Part shown: piece by piece, positions 46,828-56,086 of the stretch
Numbering within the stretch: the stretch's first letter is position 1
Layout of the letters: each line of letters starts with the position of its first letter
Assembly (NCBI RefSeq): GCF_035621475.1
Contig: NZ_CP141799.1
Location: forward strand, 1,848,501 to 1,912,500
Origin: Pseudomonas paeninsulae
Lineage (GTDB): Bacteria; Pseudomonadota; Gammaproteobacteria; Pseudomonadales; Pseudomonadaceae
DNA length: 64,000 bases
Reading direction: 5' to 3'
Translations under genes and position numbers: made by a program
The notes under the pieces: model-generated
The model's input: the letters and a program-made list of their open reading frames with translations, nothing else
Told to the model about the DNA's origin: nothing
The model's database searches: none

Positions 46828-47328
46828 ATGTCGCGCTTATCTACCCTCTGTGCCGTTGCTGTATTGACCTGTGGCAGCGCCCAGGCGTTTGCCGATGCCA
46901 GCAGTCATGCTGCCGATGCGGAGCATTTTCTGCAGCTGGCACAAGCTGACAAGCTGGTTGTGCCGGTCTATTCCCAGGTGCAACAGATGTTCGCCCAGCG
47001 TTTCGCCGAGAGTGGCACGCCCAAGAGCAAACAGGCTCTGCTGGAAACCTACCAGGCCAAGGCCAATGCCGAGTTGGACCGGGCAGTCGCCTGGGACAAG
47101 CTCAAGCCGGACATGGTCAAGCTCTATACCAGTAATTTCAACGAGCAGGAACTGCAGGAATTGGTTAGCTTCTACCAGTCGCCATTGGGCCAGAAGGTCT
47201 TGCAAAAGATGCCGATGCTGACCGAGCAATCGGCGCAGCTGACCCAGGAAAAACTGCAAATAGCGGTACCAAAAGTGAATAAACTGCTGGCGGATATGTC
47301 CGCTGAGCTGGGACCGAAAAAGCCGTGA
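46828..47328 (+). CDS. Exported DUF2059 protein
   Basis: A 166-residue protein with a signal peptide (MSRLSTLCAVAVLTCGSAQAFA, cleavage near 22) and a helical DUF2059 domain (about 75-135), FNEQELQELVSFYQSPLGQKVLQKMP. The domain is common in exported proteins of unknown function. The start at 46828 is preceded by CCGGAGC and gives the signal peptide. It ends 13 bases before bolA and is probably co-transcribed with it. Confidence 0.85.
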   Translation: MSRLSTLCAVAVLTCGSAQAFADASSHAADAEHFLQLAQADKLVVPVYSQVQQMFAQRFAESGTPKSKQALLETYQAKANAELDRAVAWDKLKPDMVKLYTSNFNEQELQELVSFYQSPLGQKVLQKMPMLTEQSAQLTQEKLQIAVPKVNKLLADMSAELGPKKP

Positions 47329-47341
47329 ATGGAGTTTGAAT

Positions 47342-47647
47342 ATGTCGAAACTAGCTCAACTGCAGAGCGCCTTGGCTGCACTTGACCCCCAGCATCTCGA
47401 GGTGCTGGACGAAAGTCACATGCACAGCCGAGGGCTGGAAACCCATTACAAGGCGGTGATCGTCAGCCCTGCATTTGCGGGCTTGAATGCGGTGAAGCGG
47501 CACCAGAAGGTTTATGCCAGCCTGGGCGAATTGATGAGCCAGGTGCATGCCCTGGCGTTGCATACCTACACGCCCGAGGAATGGGCGCAACAGGGTGCTG
47601 CTCCGAATTCGCCGACCTGCAAGGGCGGCAGCAAGCACGCTAGCTAG
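47342..47647 (+). CDS. bolA: BolA family protein
   Basis: A 101-residue BolA protein, KLAQLQSALAALDPQHLEVLDESHMHSRGLETHYKAVIVSPAFAG then VKRHQKVYASLGELM. The class II KH-like fold and the conserved His in RHQKVYASL, a [2Fe-2S] ligand with monothiol glutaredoxin, are present. BolA affects cell shape, envelope and Fe-S distribution. ATG 47342 is preferred over TTG 47336 because GGAG at 47331-47334 is correctly spaced to it. Confidence 0.93.
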   Translation: MSKLAQLQSALAALDPQHLEVLDESHMHSRGLETHYKAVIVSPAFAGLNAVKRHQKVYASLGELMSQVHALALHTYTPEEWAQQGAAPNSPTCKGGSKHAS

Positions 47648-48045
47648 TGTCGCGTCAGCCCTGAACTGTCGGATCACCGTAGGAGGGGCGGGCCGCGCAG
47701 GTTAGCGGCGCCAAGCGCTGAGCGCTCAGGCACCGCCAGCGTGGCGCGTCGCGTAACCCTCCAAGCGATCTCCCGTGTTGCGCCGATGGTGGGTTACGGC
47801 GCAACGGATCATGCTGGATCATCGCTATCGGCAGCGTGCGCCTAACCCACCCGAGAGCCCGTTTACCCGCAGGTTGATCTGTGACGCGACACGAGTAGCG
47901 CTGTTTGCTCAGCGCTGAGTCAATCCGCCCCTACACGGCAAGCGCCAAGAAACGTAAACTAGACAACGCGCCGGCTAACGCCGGCGTGTTCGTTTGTAGG
48001 CCCAGTCCGCCCTTTACGTGGGCGACTACTGAAGGAAGATGTTTG
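47648..48045. repeat. Gene-free gap with a GTGGGTTA-type palindrome
   Basis: 398 bases without a gene. At 47788-47851, GGTGGGTTACGGCGCA pairs with TGCGCCTAACCCACC 33 bases later (one extra base). The same family occurs twice at 53571-53720 and once at 43346. Confidence 0.65.
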
Positions 48046-48984
48046 ATGAGTGACAAGATAGTCGTGGCCGCGCTGTACAAGTTCGTCTCCCTGGCGGATT
48101 ACCAGGCGTTGCGTGAACCCCTGCTGCAAAGCATGCTGGCCAATGGCGTCAAGGGCACCTTGCTGCTCGCCGAAGAAGGCATCAATGGCACCGTCTCCGC
48201 CTCGCGCGCCGGTATCGATGGCCTGCTCGCCTGGTTTGCTCTGGATCCGCGTCTGGCGGATGTCGATCATAAAGAGTCGTACTGCGACGAGCAGCCGTTC
48301 TACCGTACCAAGGTCAAGCTGAAGAAGGAGATCGTCACCCTGGGCGTGCCGGGCGTCGACCCCAACCTGCAGGTCGGCACCTATGTCGAGGCCCATGACT
48401 GGAACGCGCTGATCAATGATCCCGAAGTGTTGCTGATCGACACGCGTAACGACTATGAAGTGGCGATAGGCACGTTCGAGGGTGCGGTCGACCCCAAGAC
48501 CAAATCGTTTCGCGAGTTTCCCGACTACATCAAGGCGCACTTCGATCCGGCCAGGCACAAGAAAGTGGCGATGTTCTGCACCGGCGGTATTCGCTGCGAG
48601 AAGGCGTCCAGCTACATGCTCGGTGCCGGCTTTGCCGAGGTATTCCATCTCAAGGGCGGGATCCTCAAGTATCTGGAGCAAGTGCCCCAGGAGCAGACCA
48701 AGTGGCGGGGTGACTGCTTCGTCTTCGACAATCGGGTCACCGTTCGCCATGACCTGACAGAGGGTGACTATGACCAGTGCCATGCCTGCCGCACGCCGAT
48801 TACCGTGCAAGATTGCCAGTCCGAGTACTACACCCTGGGGGTAAGCTGTCCGCATTGTTGGGATTCGCTGCCCGAGAAAACCCGCGCCGGTGCCCGCGAA
48901 CGACAAAAACAGATCGAACTGGCCAAGGCGCGTAACCAGCCCCATCCTCTGGGTTTCAACCCACGCCAAGTCAACGAGGGCTAG
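48046..48984 (+). CDS. trhO: tRNA uridine(34) 5-hydroxylase TrhO (YceA)
   Basis: A 312-residue rhodanese-family enzyme that makes 5-hydroxyuridine at tRNA position 34 using molecular oxygen. The N-terminal ferredoxin-like part (1-100) precedes a rhodanese domain (about 125-220) with the active-site Cys in [12 protein letters not shown] near residue 178. The C-terminus has the zinc-type CHAC and CPHC pairs (about 245-270). The start at 48046 is supported by GGAAG upstream. It runs directly into the DsbA-like gene three bases later. Confidence 0.93.
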   Translation: MSDKIVVAALYKFVSLADYQALREPLLQSMLANGVKGTLLLAEEGINGTVSASRAGIDGLLAWFALDPRLADVDHKESYCDEQPFYRTKVKLKKEIVTLGVPGVDPNLQVGTYVEAHDWNALINDPEVLLIDTRNDYEVAIGTFEGAVDPKTKSFREFPDYIKAHFDPARHKKVAMFCTGGIRCEKASSYMLGAGFAEVFHLKGGILKYLEQVPQEQTKWRGDCFVFDNRVTVRHDLTEGDYDQCHACRTPITVQDCQSEYYTLGVSCPHCWDSLPEKTRAGARERQKQIELAKARNQPHPLGFNPRQVNEG

Positions 48985-48987
48985 ACC

Positions 48988-49620
48988 ATGCAAGCACGCT
49001 TGCTCTACGTGATGGACCCGATGTGTTCCTGGTGCTGGGGTTTTGCCCCGGTGCTCGAGTCCCTCGCCGAGCAGGCGGCTGCGGCTGGCGTACCGTTGCA
49101 ACTGGTACTCGGCGGCCTGCGTCGTGATAGCGTGGCAGTCGACGCGGCGGCGCGGGTGCGTTATCTGGGCTACTGGCAAGCGGTCAATGCCAGTACTGGG
49201 CAGTTATTCAATTTCGTCGACGGCTTGCCCGAGGGGCTGGTCTACGATACGGAACCGGCTTGCCGGGCGCTGGTGACTGCGCGCCGCCTCGATGCGCAAA
49301 GCGTCTGGCCGCTGGCTCAGTTGATCCAGCGCGCCTTCTATATCAAGGGTGTGGATGTCACCCGGGCTAGCGAATTGGTCGCTCTGGCCGAGCAAGCCGG
49401 GATTCCGCGCATCGAGTTCGCCGCCGCATTCGACAGTACTGAACAGCGCGAAGCCACTATGGCCGATTTCAGTTGGGTGCAGGATTTGGGCATCTCCGGC
49501 TTTCCCACCTTGCTGGCCGAATGCAACGGACAATTGGCTCTGTTGACCAATGGATATCAGCCGCTCGAGGTGCTCGCGCCCTTGCTCGGTCGCTGGCTGG
49601 AGCGCGCGCTGCATGCCTGA
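48988..49620 (+). CDS. DsbA-family (FrnE-like) thioredoxin-fold protein
   Basis: A 210-residue protein starting VMDPMCSWCWGFAPVLE: the CSWC motif at the first strand and helix is the redox site of the DsbA/FrnE family. No signal peptide, so it is probably cytoplasmic, unlike DsbA. It ends with ISGFPTLLAECNGQLALLTNGYQPLE, with the cis-Pro loop in SGFPTL. It overlaps the ABC transporter start by eight bases and follows trhO by three bases, forming a small operon. The substrate protein is unknown. Confidence 0.85.
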   Translation: MQARLLYVMDPMCSWCWGFAPVLESLAEQAAAAGVPLQLVLGGLRRDSVAVDAAARVRYLGYWQAVNASTGQLFNFVDGLPEGLVYDTEPACRALVTARRLDAQSVWPLAQLIQRAFYIKGVDVTRASELVALAEQAGIPRIEFAAAFDSTEQREATMADFSWVQDLGISGFPTLLAECNGQLALLTNGYQPLEVLAPLLGRWLERALHA

Positions 49621-51391
49621 TCGGTTGAGTTGGGCGGAAATTCGGCGCCTAGCCCTGCATCACAAGAAAGCGCTGCTTCTGGCCAATCTGGTGGCGTTGT
49701 TCGCCACCCTGTGCAGTGTGCCTATCCCCCTGCTACTGCCATTGTTGGTCGACGAAGTACTGCTCCACGATGGTGACAGCGCGCTCAAGGTGATGGACCG
49801 TTTTCTCCCCGCCGACTGGGAGATCGCGGCCGGCTATATCGGCCTGATGCTGGTGCTGACCTTTCTGCTGCGCAGTTCGGCGCTGATCTTCAACGTGGTG
49901 CAGGCACGCCTGTTCGCCGGTCTGTCGAAAGACATCATCTACCGCATTCGTATTCGTCTGATCGAGCGACTCAAGCGTATTTCCCTCAGTGAATACGAGA
50001 GCCTTGGCGGCGGTACGGTGACCACGCACCTGGTCACTGACCTGGAGACTCTGGACAAGTTTGTCGGCGAAACCCTCAGCCGGTTTCTGGTCGCCGTACT
50101 GACGCTGACGGGCACCTCGGCGATTTTGTTGTGGATGCACTGGCAACTGGCGCTGTTGATCCTGTTGTTCAACCCACTGGTGATCTACGCCACGGTGTTG
50201 TTGGGCAAGAAGGTCAAGTACCTGAAAAGGCTGGAGAACGACAGCACCTCACGGTTTACCCAGGCGCTCACCGAAACCCTCGAGGCGATCCAGGAAATTC
50301 GTGCCGGCAATCGCCAGGGTTACTTCCTCGGTCGGCTCGGTGGGCGGGCCCGGGAAGTACGTGACTACGCGGTGGCCTCGCAATGGAAGACCGATGCCTC
50401 GAACCGGGCCAGCGGCTTGCTGTTCCAGTTCGGCATCGACGTGTTTCGCGCGGCGGCCATGCTCACCGTGCTGTTCTCCGACCTGTCGATCGGCCAGATG
50501 CTCGCGGTGTTCAGCTACCTGTGGTTCATGATCGGGCCGGTCGAACAGTTGCTTAATCTGCAATATGCCTTCTACGCCGCCGGTGGAGCGCTGGCGCGGA
50601 TCAACGAGTTGCTCGCGCGTCGTGACGAGCCGCAGTACCTGGGCACTGTCGATCCGTTCACGGGGCGTGACACCGTCGGTATCGAAGTGCGTGGGCTGAC
50701 GTTTTCCTACAACGACGAACCGGTGCTGGAAAACCTCAACCTGAGTATCGCACCGGGTGAAAAGGTGGCCATCGTTGGCGCCAGCGGGGGTGGCAAAAGC
50801 ACTCTGGTGCAGCTATTGCTCGGCCTCTATACGCCGCAGGCGGGGATTATTCGCTTCGGTGGCTGCAGCCAGCAGGAGATCGGCCTGGAAACCGTGCGCG
50901 ATCAGGTCGCGGTGGTGTTGCAGCACCCGGCGTTGTTCAATGACACGGTGCGCGCCAACCTGTGCATGGGCCGCGAGCGCAGCGATGAAGCCTGCTGGCA
51001 CGCCCTGGAAATCGCTCAGTTGGCCAGCACCATAGGTGGGCTGGCAAAAGGCCTGGACAGCATCGTCGGCCGCTCCGGTGTGCGCCTGTCCGGCGGCCAG
51101 CGCCAGCGCTTGGCTATCGCCCGCATGGTCCTTGCCGAGCCGAAAGTGGTGATTCTCGACGAGGCTACCTCGGCCCTCGATACCGCCACCGAGTACGCCT
51201 TGCATCAGGCCCTGGGCCAGTTTCTCAACGGTCGCACCACGCTGATCATCGCCCATCGCCTTTCGGCGGTGAAGCAGGCGGACCGGGTGCTGGTATTCGA
51301 TGGCGGCAGCGTCGCCGAAGACGGCGATCACCAACAGTTGATTGCCGAGGGTGGGCTGTACGCCAAACTCTATGGGCATTTGCAGCACTGA
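49613..51391 (+). CDS. ABC transporter, fused membrane and ATP-binding domains
   Basis: A 592-residue half-transporter of exporter type. The membrane domain (about 20-310) has six transmembrane helices; the nucleotide-binding domain has Walker A GASGGGKSTLVQ (about 386-397), signature LSGGQRQRLAIAR (about 495-507) and Walker B VVILDEATSALD. It should act as a homodimer exporting lipid, peptide or drug; the substrate is not evident. The start at 49613 overlaps the upstream gene. The last gene of the trhO operon. Confidence 0.92.
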   Translation: MPDRLSWAEIRRLALHHKKALLLANLVALFATLCSVPIPLLLPLLVDEVLLHDGDSALKVMDRFLPADWEIAAGYIGLMLVLTFLLRSSALIFNVVQARLFAGLSKDIIYRIRIRLIERLKRISLSEYESLGGGTVTTHLVTDLETLDKFVGETLSRFLVAVLTLTGTSAILLWMHWQLALLILLFNPLVIYATVLLGKKVKYLKRLENDSTSRFTQALTETLEAIQEIRAGNRQGYFLGRLGGRAREVRDYAVASQWKTDASNRASGLLFQFGIDVFRAAAMLTVLFSDLSIGQMLAVFSYLWFMIGPVEQLLNLQYAFYAAGGALARINELLARRDEPQYLGTVDPFTGRDTVGIEVRGLTFSYNDEPVLENLNLSIAPGEKVAIVGASGGGKSTLVQLLLGLYTPQAGIIRFGGCSQQEIGLETVRDQVAVVLQHPALFNDTVRANLCMGRERSDEACWHALEIAQLASTIGGLAKGLDSIVGRSGVRLSGGQRQRLAIARMVLAEPKVVILDEATSALDTATEYALHQALGQFLNGRTTLIIAHRLSAVKQADRVLVFDGGSVAEDGDHQQLIAEGGLYAKLYGHLQH

Positions 51392-51395
51392 GGGG

Positions 51396-51980
51396 TCAGG
51401 GTGCCGCTATCGCTGCTGGCGAGCCGCTCGAGTCGCTGGCCCATTGCTGCAGTTGTTGCGTGCGCGCCTGGCTTTCAGCCAGCGTCTTGTCCAGCGCCTC
51501 GTTGTAGTCGCTGAGCCAGCTACGCGAGCCGACTATCATCCCAGCGAGGTCGCGCATGCCGTTTTTCAAGGCGGCAAGGCTCCTCTGGAAGCTCTGTTCC
51601 TGGCCGATCAGGGTATTCGCCACTTGTTGCTGCACGGCTCGGTTGTCGCCGCTGGTCAGCGTCACCGCAGGCGTGTCACTTTGCAGGGTGCTCAGCTGCT
51701 TGTCTTGCCGGGCCACTTGCTCTTCGAGCTCCGCGAGCTGTGTTTGCAGTGCCGCTGTCTGCTCTTGCAAGCCCTGGAGCTGGCTGGCGCCGAGACTTGC
51801 GTCCTGCTCGCTGGACGGGCTGAGCAAGCCTATGGTCAGCCAGCTGGCGAGCGTCATAGCCAGCACCGCGGCAAGGATGAAGAGCAGGATGCGATCGAGT
51901 CGACGGCCTTTCTCCAGCAGTTCTAGGCGTTGTTCTGCGCCGATCGGTTCGCCGCTACTTTCTTGTGGGTCATTGCTCAT
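51396..51980 (-). CDS. Membrane-anchored coiled-coil protein of unknown function
   Basis: A 194-residue protein: cytoplasmic N-terminus (1-30), one transmembrane helix (about 33-52, ILLFILAAVLAMTLASWLTIGLL), then a long heptad region (about 60-110, LQGLQEQTAALQTQLAELEEQVARQDKQLSTL). A second helical part (about 120-180) ends in an Ala/Ser tail. No catalytic motif. It converges on the ABC transporter. A 7+7 palindrome lies at 52027-52043 upstream of it. Function unknown. Confidence 0.75.
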   Translation of the reverse strand: MSNDPQESSGEPIGAEQRLELLEKGRRLDRILLFILAAVLAMTLASWLTIGLLSPSSEQDASLGASQLQGLQEQTAALQTQLAELEEQVARQDKQLSTLQSDTPAVTLTSGDNRAVQQQVANTLIGQEQSFQRSLAALKNGMRDLAGMIVGSRSWLSDYNEALDKTLAESQARTQQLQQWASDSSGSPAAIAAP

Positions 51981-52473
51981 GGCTTTTCCGTCACATGGTT
52001 GTGCTGATCGAAGTGGCAAGCTCTTGAGTGGCATTGTGCCACTATTCGAGTATGGCTGGCGCTTCGCTGCTTTACCTGTAGCTGGCCCTGAATAGTCAGC
52101 AGCTGCAGGATTGGGCCACGGTTCAGTGGCAAGCGTTCAATTATTCCTGCGCTGGGCATGTTCAGGTGTGCCTGGCCGTGCAAGTTGGCAGTGTATGCCG
52201 CGGCCGTCAGCAGAATCCGTGCTTGTTTGGCAGTTAAATGCGCCACTTTGTAAATAAATCGTTACGAGCTGCCCGGGTTTTTACCGGGCACTGGACGCTT
52301 TGGCTGGCGTTTATCAGGCTGTAAGGTTTTATTGCCAATAGACCTGCACTATACCGCTGCACAGCGCCTGGGCCGTCTTGTAGGGCGTCCTTGCCTCGGT
52401 TGTCATGGAGTTATCCGCGTCGTCCTGTCTGCTTGCGAGGGCGCTGAATCGACAACAACAACGAGGAGGCGCA
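51981..52473. other. Gap between the coiled-coil gene and hpd
   Basis: 493 bases with no convincing gene. It holds the perfect palindrome AGTGGCA-TTG-TGCCACT at 52027-52043 and a hairpin TGCCCGG/CCGGGCA at 52270-52290 with a 7-base loop. Both divergent promoters must lie here; neither is obvious. No HmgR-type regulator gene is present. Confidence 0.45.
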
Positions 52474-53556
52474 ATGACCGCCGTGAACAAGATCGAACAG
52501 CACAATCCCATCGGTACCGACGGCTTCGAATTTGTCGAGTACACCGCGCCGACCCCGCAAGGCATCCAGCAGTTGCGTGAACTGTTCAGCGCCATGGGCT
52601 TTACCGAAACCGCCAAGCACCGCTCCAAGGAAGTCTTTCTGTTCCAGCAGAACGACATCAACTTTGTGCTCAACGGCAGTCCCACCGGGCATGTCCGCGA
52701 GTTCGGCCTCAAGCACGGGCCAAGCGCCTGCGCCATGGCTTTTCGAGTACAGAACGCGGCGCAGGCGGCGGCCTATGTCGAGTCGCAAGGTGCCACGCTG
52801 GTCGGCAGTCACGCCAACTTCGGCGAGTTGAATATCCCCTGCGTCGAAGGCATCGGCGGTTCCTTGCTGTACCTGGTCGATCGTTATGGTGACAAGAGCA
52901 TCTATGACGTCGATTTCGAGTACATCGAAGGCCGTACGCCGCAGGACAACGCGGTCGGCCTGAAAGAACTGGATCACCTGACCCACAACGTCAAGCGCGG
53001 GCAGATGGATGTCTGGTCGGGTTTCTACGAGCGGATTGCCAATTTCCGCGAGATCCGCTACTTCGATATCGAAGGCAAACTTACCGGCCTGGTTTCGCGG
53101 GCCATGACCTCGCCTTGCGGCAAGATCCGCATCCCGATCAACGAGTCGTCCGACGACAAGTCGCAGATCGAGGAATTCATCCGTGAGTACCACGGCGAAG
53201 GCATTCAGCACATTGCCCTGAGCACCGACGACATCTATGCCACCGTGCGCCAGCTGCGCGCCAGCGGCGTGGACTTCATGAAAACCCCTGACACCTATTT
53301 TGACAAGGTGGACACCCGCGTGGCTGGCCACGGCGAGCCGAGCGAGTTGCTGCGCGAGTTGAATATCCTGATCGACGGCGCGCCGGGAGATGACGGCATC
53401 CTGTTGCAGATTTTCACCAATACGGTGATCGGCCCGATCTTCTTCGAGATCATCCAGCGCAAGGGCAACCAGGGTTTCGGCGAGGGCAACTTCAAGGCGT
53501 TGTTCGAGTCCATCGAGGAAGACCAGATCAAACGCGGCGTGATCAAGGCCGATTGA
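52474..53556 (+). CDS. hpd: 4-hydroxyphenylpyruvate dioxygenase
   Basis: A 360-residue non-haem iron dioxygenase that converts 4-hydroxyphenylpyruvate to homogentisate in tyrosine breakdown. The iron ligands are His168 (LDHLT), His246 (GIQHIALS) and Glu325 (FFEIIQRKG). The C-terminal QIFTNTVIGPIFFEIIQRKGNQGFGEGNFKALFESIE is the family signature. GAGGAGG lies just upstream of the start at 52474. It is the first gene of the tyrosine branch; the next gene follows after 196 bases filled with palindromic repeats. Confidence 0.96.
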   Translation: MTAVNKIEQHNPIGTDGFEFVEYTAPTPQGIQQLRELFSAMGFTETAKHRSKEVFLFQQNDINFVLNGSPTGHVREFGLKHGPSACAMAFRVQNAAQAAAYVESQGATLVGSHANFGELNIPCVEGIGGSLLYLVDRYGDKSIYDVDFEYIEGRTPQDNAVGLKELDHLTHNVKRGQMDVWSGFYERIANFREIRYFDIEGKLTGLVSRAMTSPCGKIRIPINESSDDKSQIEEFIREYHGEGIQHIALSTDDIYATVRQLRASGVDFMKTPDTYFDKVDTRVAGHGEPSELLRELNILIDGAPGDDGILLQIFTNTVIGPIFFEIIQRKGNQGFGEGNFKALFESIEEDQIKRGVIKAD

Positions 53557-53570
53557 TCCGCAAACCGTCG

Positions 53571-53720
53571 GGTGGGTTAGGCGCGTCTATCGTTGCTGCA
53601 GGTACAGCGCGATTGCGCCGCGCCGTAACCCACCAGGCGGCAGCTGCTGAAACGAGTGGTGGGTTACGACGCACAGGGATTAGCCGTGTGCCTGCAGGTG
53701 CTAGTCGCGCCTAACCCACC
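53571..53720. repeat. Two tandem GTGGGTTA-type palindromes
   Basis: Two hairpins back to back: GGTGGGTTAGGCGCG (53571) pairs with CGCGCCGTAACCCACC (53619-53634), and GGTGGGTTACGACGC (53658) with GTCGCGCCTAACCCACC (53704-53720). This is a Pseudomonas-type extragenic palindrome, here doubled between hpd and hmgA. Confidence 0.8.
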
Positions 53721-53752
53721 CTACAAAAGCGTGCATCGAGGAGATACCGGCC

Positions 53753-54892
53753 ATGAGCCGTAAATGGATCAGCTTCCCCCTACGCGAAGGCGAGTGCTCG
53801 CGCCAGGCGCACTGCGATTTTCCCGAGGGCACCTACGAGCGCGAGATGGGCCGCGAGGGCTTCTTCGGTCCGACCGCGCACCTGCACCACAAGCATCCAC
53901 CGACAGGTTGGATCGACTGGCAGGGGCCGTTACGGCCGCACGCCTTCAACTTCAACGAGTTGTCCAGCGAGCGTGATTGCCCGCTGGAGGCGCCGCTGAC
54001 CCTGCACAACGCCGATATGAAGCTGCGCGTGTGGAAGACCCACGGCGCCATGCGTCACCTGGTACGCAATGCCGATGGCGACGACCTGCTGTTCATCCAT
54101 GAAGGGGCAGGGGAGTTCTACTGCGATTTCGGCCACCTGAGCTACCGCGACGGCGATTACCTGGTGATTCCGCGCGGCACCGCCTGGCGCATCGAAACCA
54201 ACGCGCCGACCTTCATGTTGCTGATCGAGAGCAGCGATGGCGCTTACCAGTTGCCGGACAAGGGTCTGCTCGGCCCCCAGGCGATCTTCGACCCGGCGGT
54301 GCTCGAACATCCGAAACTGGACGATGCCTTCAAGGCGCAACAGGATGAGAACACCTGGCAGCTGCGGATCAAGCGGCGCAACCAGGTCAGCACCGTGACT
54401 TACCCCTACAACCCGCTGGACGTGGTCGGCTGGCATGGCGACAACACCGTGGTGCGCCTCAACTGGCGCGATATTCGCCCACTGATGAGTCACCGTTACC
54501 ATCTGCCGCCGTCGGCGCACACCACCTTCGTCGCCAATGGTTTCGTGGTCTGCACCTTCACCCCGCGGCCGGTGGAGACTGATCCGGGGGCGTTGAAAGT
54601 GCCGTTCTATCACAACAACGACGACTACGACGAAGTGCTGTTCTACCACCGCGGCAACTTCTTCAGCCGCGACAATATCGAGGCCGGGATGGTCACCCTG
54701 CACCCCTGCGGCTTCCCCCACGGCCCGCATCCCAAGGCGCTGAAGAAGAGCCAGGAGGCGCCGGCAACCTTTGTCGACGAGGTGGCGGTGATGATTGATG
54801 CCCGCCGCGCCCTGGAGATAGACCCGGCCGCCGCGCAAGTCGATGTGCCCGAATACGTCAATTCCTGGCGTGCGCCGGGCAAAGACAGCTGA
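53753..54892 (+). CDS. hmgA: Homogentisate 1,2-dioxygenase, short form
   Basis: A 379-residue iron dioxygenase that opens homogentisate to maleylacetoacetate. The iron ligands are readable: His287 (FYHNND), Glu294 (DYDEVLF) and His323 (PHGPH). A cupin core lies near 110-160. It is about 50 residues shorter than the classical 430-residue HmgA of Pseudomonas and humans, and the first ligand spacing is seven residues instead of six. The shorter form occurs in several marine and soil gamma-proteobacteria. GAGGAGA precedes the start. It sits between hpd and the hydrolase gene, as expected for the pathway. Confidence 0.88.
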   Translation: MSRKWISFPLREGECSRQAHCDFPEGTYEREMGREGFFGPTAHLHHKHPPTGWIDWQGPLRPHAFNFNELSSERDCPLEAPLTLHNADMKLRVWKTHGAMRHLVRNADGDDLLFIHEGAGEFYCDFGHLSYRDGDYLVIPRGTAWRIETNAPTFMLLIESSDGAYQLPDKGLLGPQAIFDPAVLEHPKLDDAFKAQQDENTWQLRIKRRNQVSTVTYPYNPLDVVGWHGDNTVVRLNWRDIRPLMSHRYHLPPSAHTTFVANGFVVCTFTPRPVETDPGALKVPFYHNNDDYDEVLFYHRGNFFSRDNIEAGMVTLHPCGFPHGPHPKALKKSQEAPATFVDEVAVMIDARRALEIDPAAAQVDVPEYVNSWRAPGKDS

Positions 54893-54933
54893 GCTAGGGC
54901 GTGCTGCGCAGCAGAACCCTGACTGAAATCTGT

Positions 54934-54950
54934 GGTGCGCAAGGCGCACC
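54934..54950 (+). repeat. Perfect hairpin just before the fahA ribosome site
   Basis: GGTGCGC-AAG-GCGCACC, a 7+7 palindrome followed by CTACGAGG; the GAGG is the fahA ribosome-binding site. It is a common short Pseudomonas extragenic palindrome and could affect translation here. Confidence 0.7.
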
Positions 54951-54965
54951 CTACGAGGTTTGACC

Positions 54966-55949
54966 ATGAAACTCGCTTCATTGAATCAAGGCCGCGACGG
55001 TCTGCTGGTCGTGGTTTCCCGTGACCTGACCCGCGCGGTAAAAGCGCCGGCGATTGCCGCCACCCTGCAAGCCGCGCTGGATCACTGGGCTGACTGCAAA
55101 CCCAAGCTGGAGGCTCTGTACCAACGTCTCAATGACGGCCTGTGCAGCGATGCCTTCGCATTCGAGCAGAGCGCCTGCCACAGTCCCTTGCCGCGGGCCT
55201 ACCATTGGGCCGACGCTAGCGCCTACGTTAATCACGTCGAGCTGGTGCGCAAGGCGCGCGGGGCCGAGATACCGGAGAGTTTCTGGCACGACCCGCTGAT
55301 GTACCAGGGTGGCGCCGACTGCTTTATCCCGCCGCAGGCACCGATCCGCATGGCCGACGAGGCATGGGGCATCGACCTGGAGGCCGAGATCGCGGTGATC
55401 ACCGACGACGTGCCGATGGGCGCCACTGCCGCCGAGGCCGCGCAGCGCATCCAGTTGCTGATGCTGGTCAACGATGTGTCGCTGCGCAACCTGATTCCCG
55501 GCGAGTTGGCCAAGGGCTTTGGCTTTTACCAGAGCAAACCGTCGTCGAGCTTCTCGCCAGTGGCCATTACCCCGGACGAATTGGGCGATAGCTGGAAAGA
55601 CGGCAAGGTGCATCGACCGTTGGTTTCGCACATCAACGAGGTGCTGTTCGGCCAGCCGGATGCCGGCACCGACATGACCTTCAACTTCCCGACCTTGCTG
55701 GCCCATGCCGCCAAGAGCCGGCCGCTGGGCAGCGGCAGCATTATTGGTTCGGGCACGGTGTCGAACTACGACCGCAGCGCCGGCTCGTCCTGCCTGGCGG
55801 AGAAACGCATGCTGGAAATCATCGAGCAGGGTGAGGCCAAGACACCCTTCCTCACATTCGGCGACCGGGTGCGCATCGAGATGTTCGATGCCGCCGGCCA
55901 CAGCCTGTTCGGCGCCATCGACCAGGTAGTGGAAAAGTATCAGCCGTAG
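54966..55949 (+). CDS. Fumarylacetoacetate hydrolase, short form
   Basis: A 327-residue member of the FAH family that splits fumarylacetoacetate into fumarate and acetoacetate. The metal site is E139-x-E141 (DLEAEIAVITDD) with Asp170 (LMLVNDVSLRN). This is a compact form, compared with the 430-residue classical FahA. The N-terminal 100 residues are family-like. ATG 54966 is preferred over TTG 54960 because GAGG (54955-54958) is seven bases before it. It lies directly between hmgA and maiA, supporting the role. Confidence 0.88.
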   Translation: MKLASLNQGRDGLLVVVSRDLTRAVKAPAIAATLQAALDHWADCKPKLEALYQRLNDGLCSDAFAFEQSACHSPLPRAYHWADASAYVNHVELVRKARGAEIPESFWHDPLMYQGGADCFIPPQAPIRMADEAWGIDLEAEIAVITDDVPMGATAAEAAQRIQLLMLVNDVSLRNLIPGELAKGFGFYQSKPSSSFSPVAITPDELGDSWKDGKVHRPLVSHINEVLFGQPDAGTDMTFNFPTLLAHAAKSRPLGSGSIIGSGTVSNYDRSAGSSCLAEKRMLEIIEQGEAKTPFLTFGDRVRIEMFDAAGHSLFGAIDQVVEKYQP

Positions 55950-56020
55950 GATGGGTTGAGGCGCGTAGCGACGATACCCATCGAGCGCAGGGATGGGTAT
56001 TGCTGCGCCCAACACCATCC
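55949..56020. repeat. Palindromic repeat between the hydrolase and maiA
   Basis: GGATGGGTTGAGGCGC (55949, overlapping the last stop base) pairs with GCGCCCAACACCATCC (56005-56020) with an interrupted stem. A further relative of the GTGGGTTA family. Confidence 0.6.
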
Positions 56021-56086
56021 GACGGTCTGCACGCGCATCGCCGGGACGCCGGCCCGCAGCAAGCTGGCTCTACAGGGAGAATTTAC

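Noticed and set aside
53571..53720. Tandem repeats considered as a CRISPR array
   Set aside because: They are inverted hairpins with no regular repeat-spacer pattern and no cas genes nearby.
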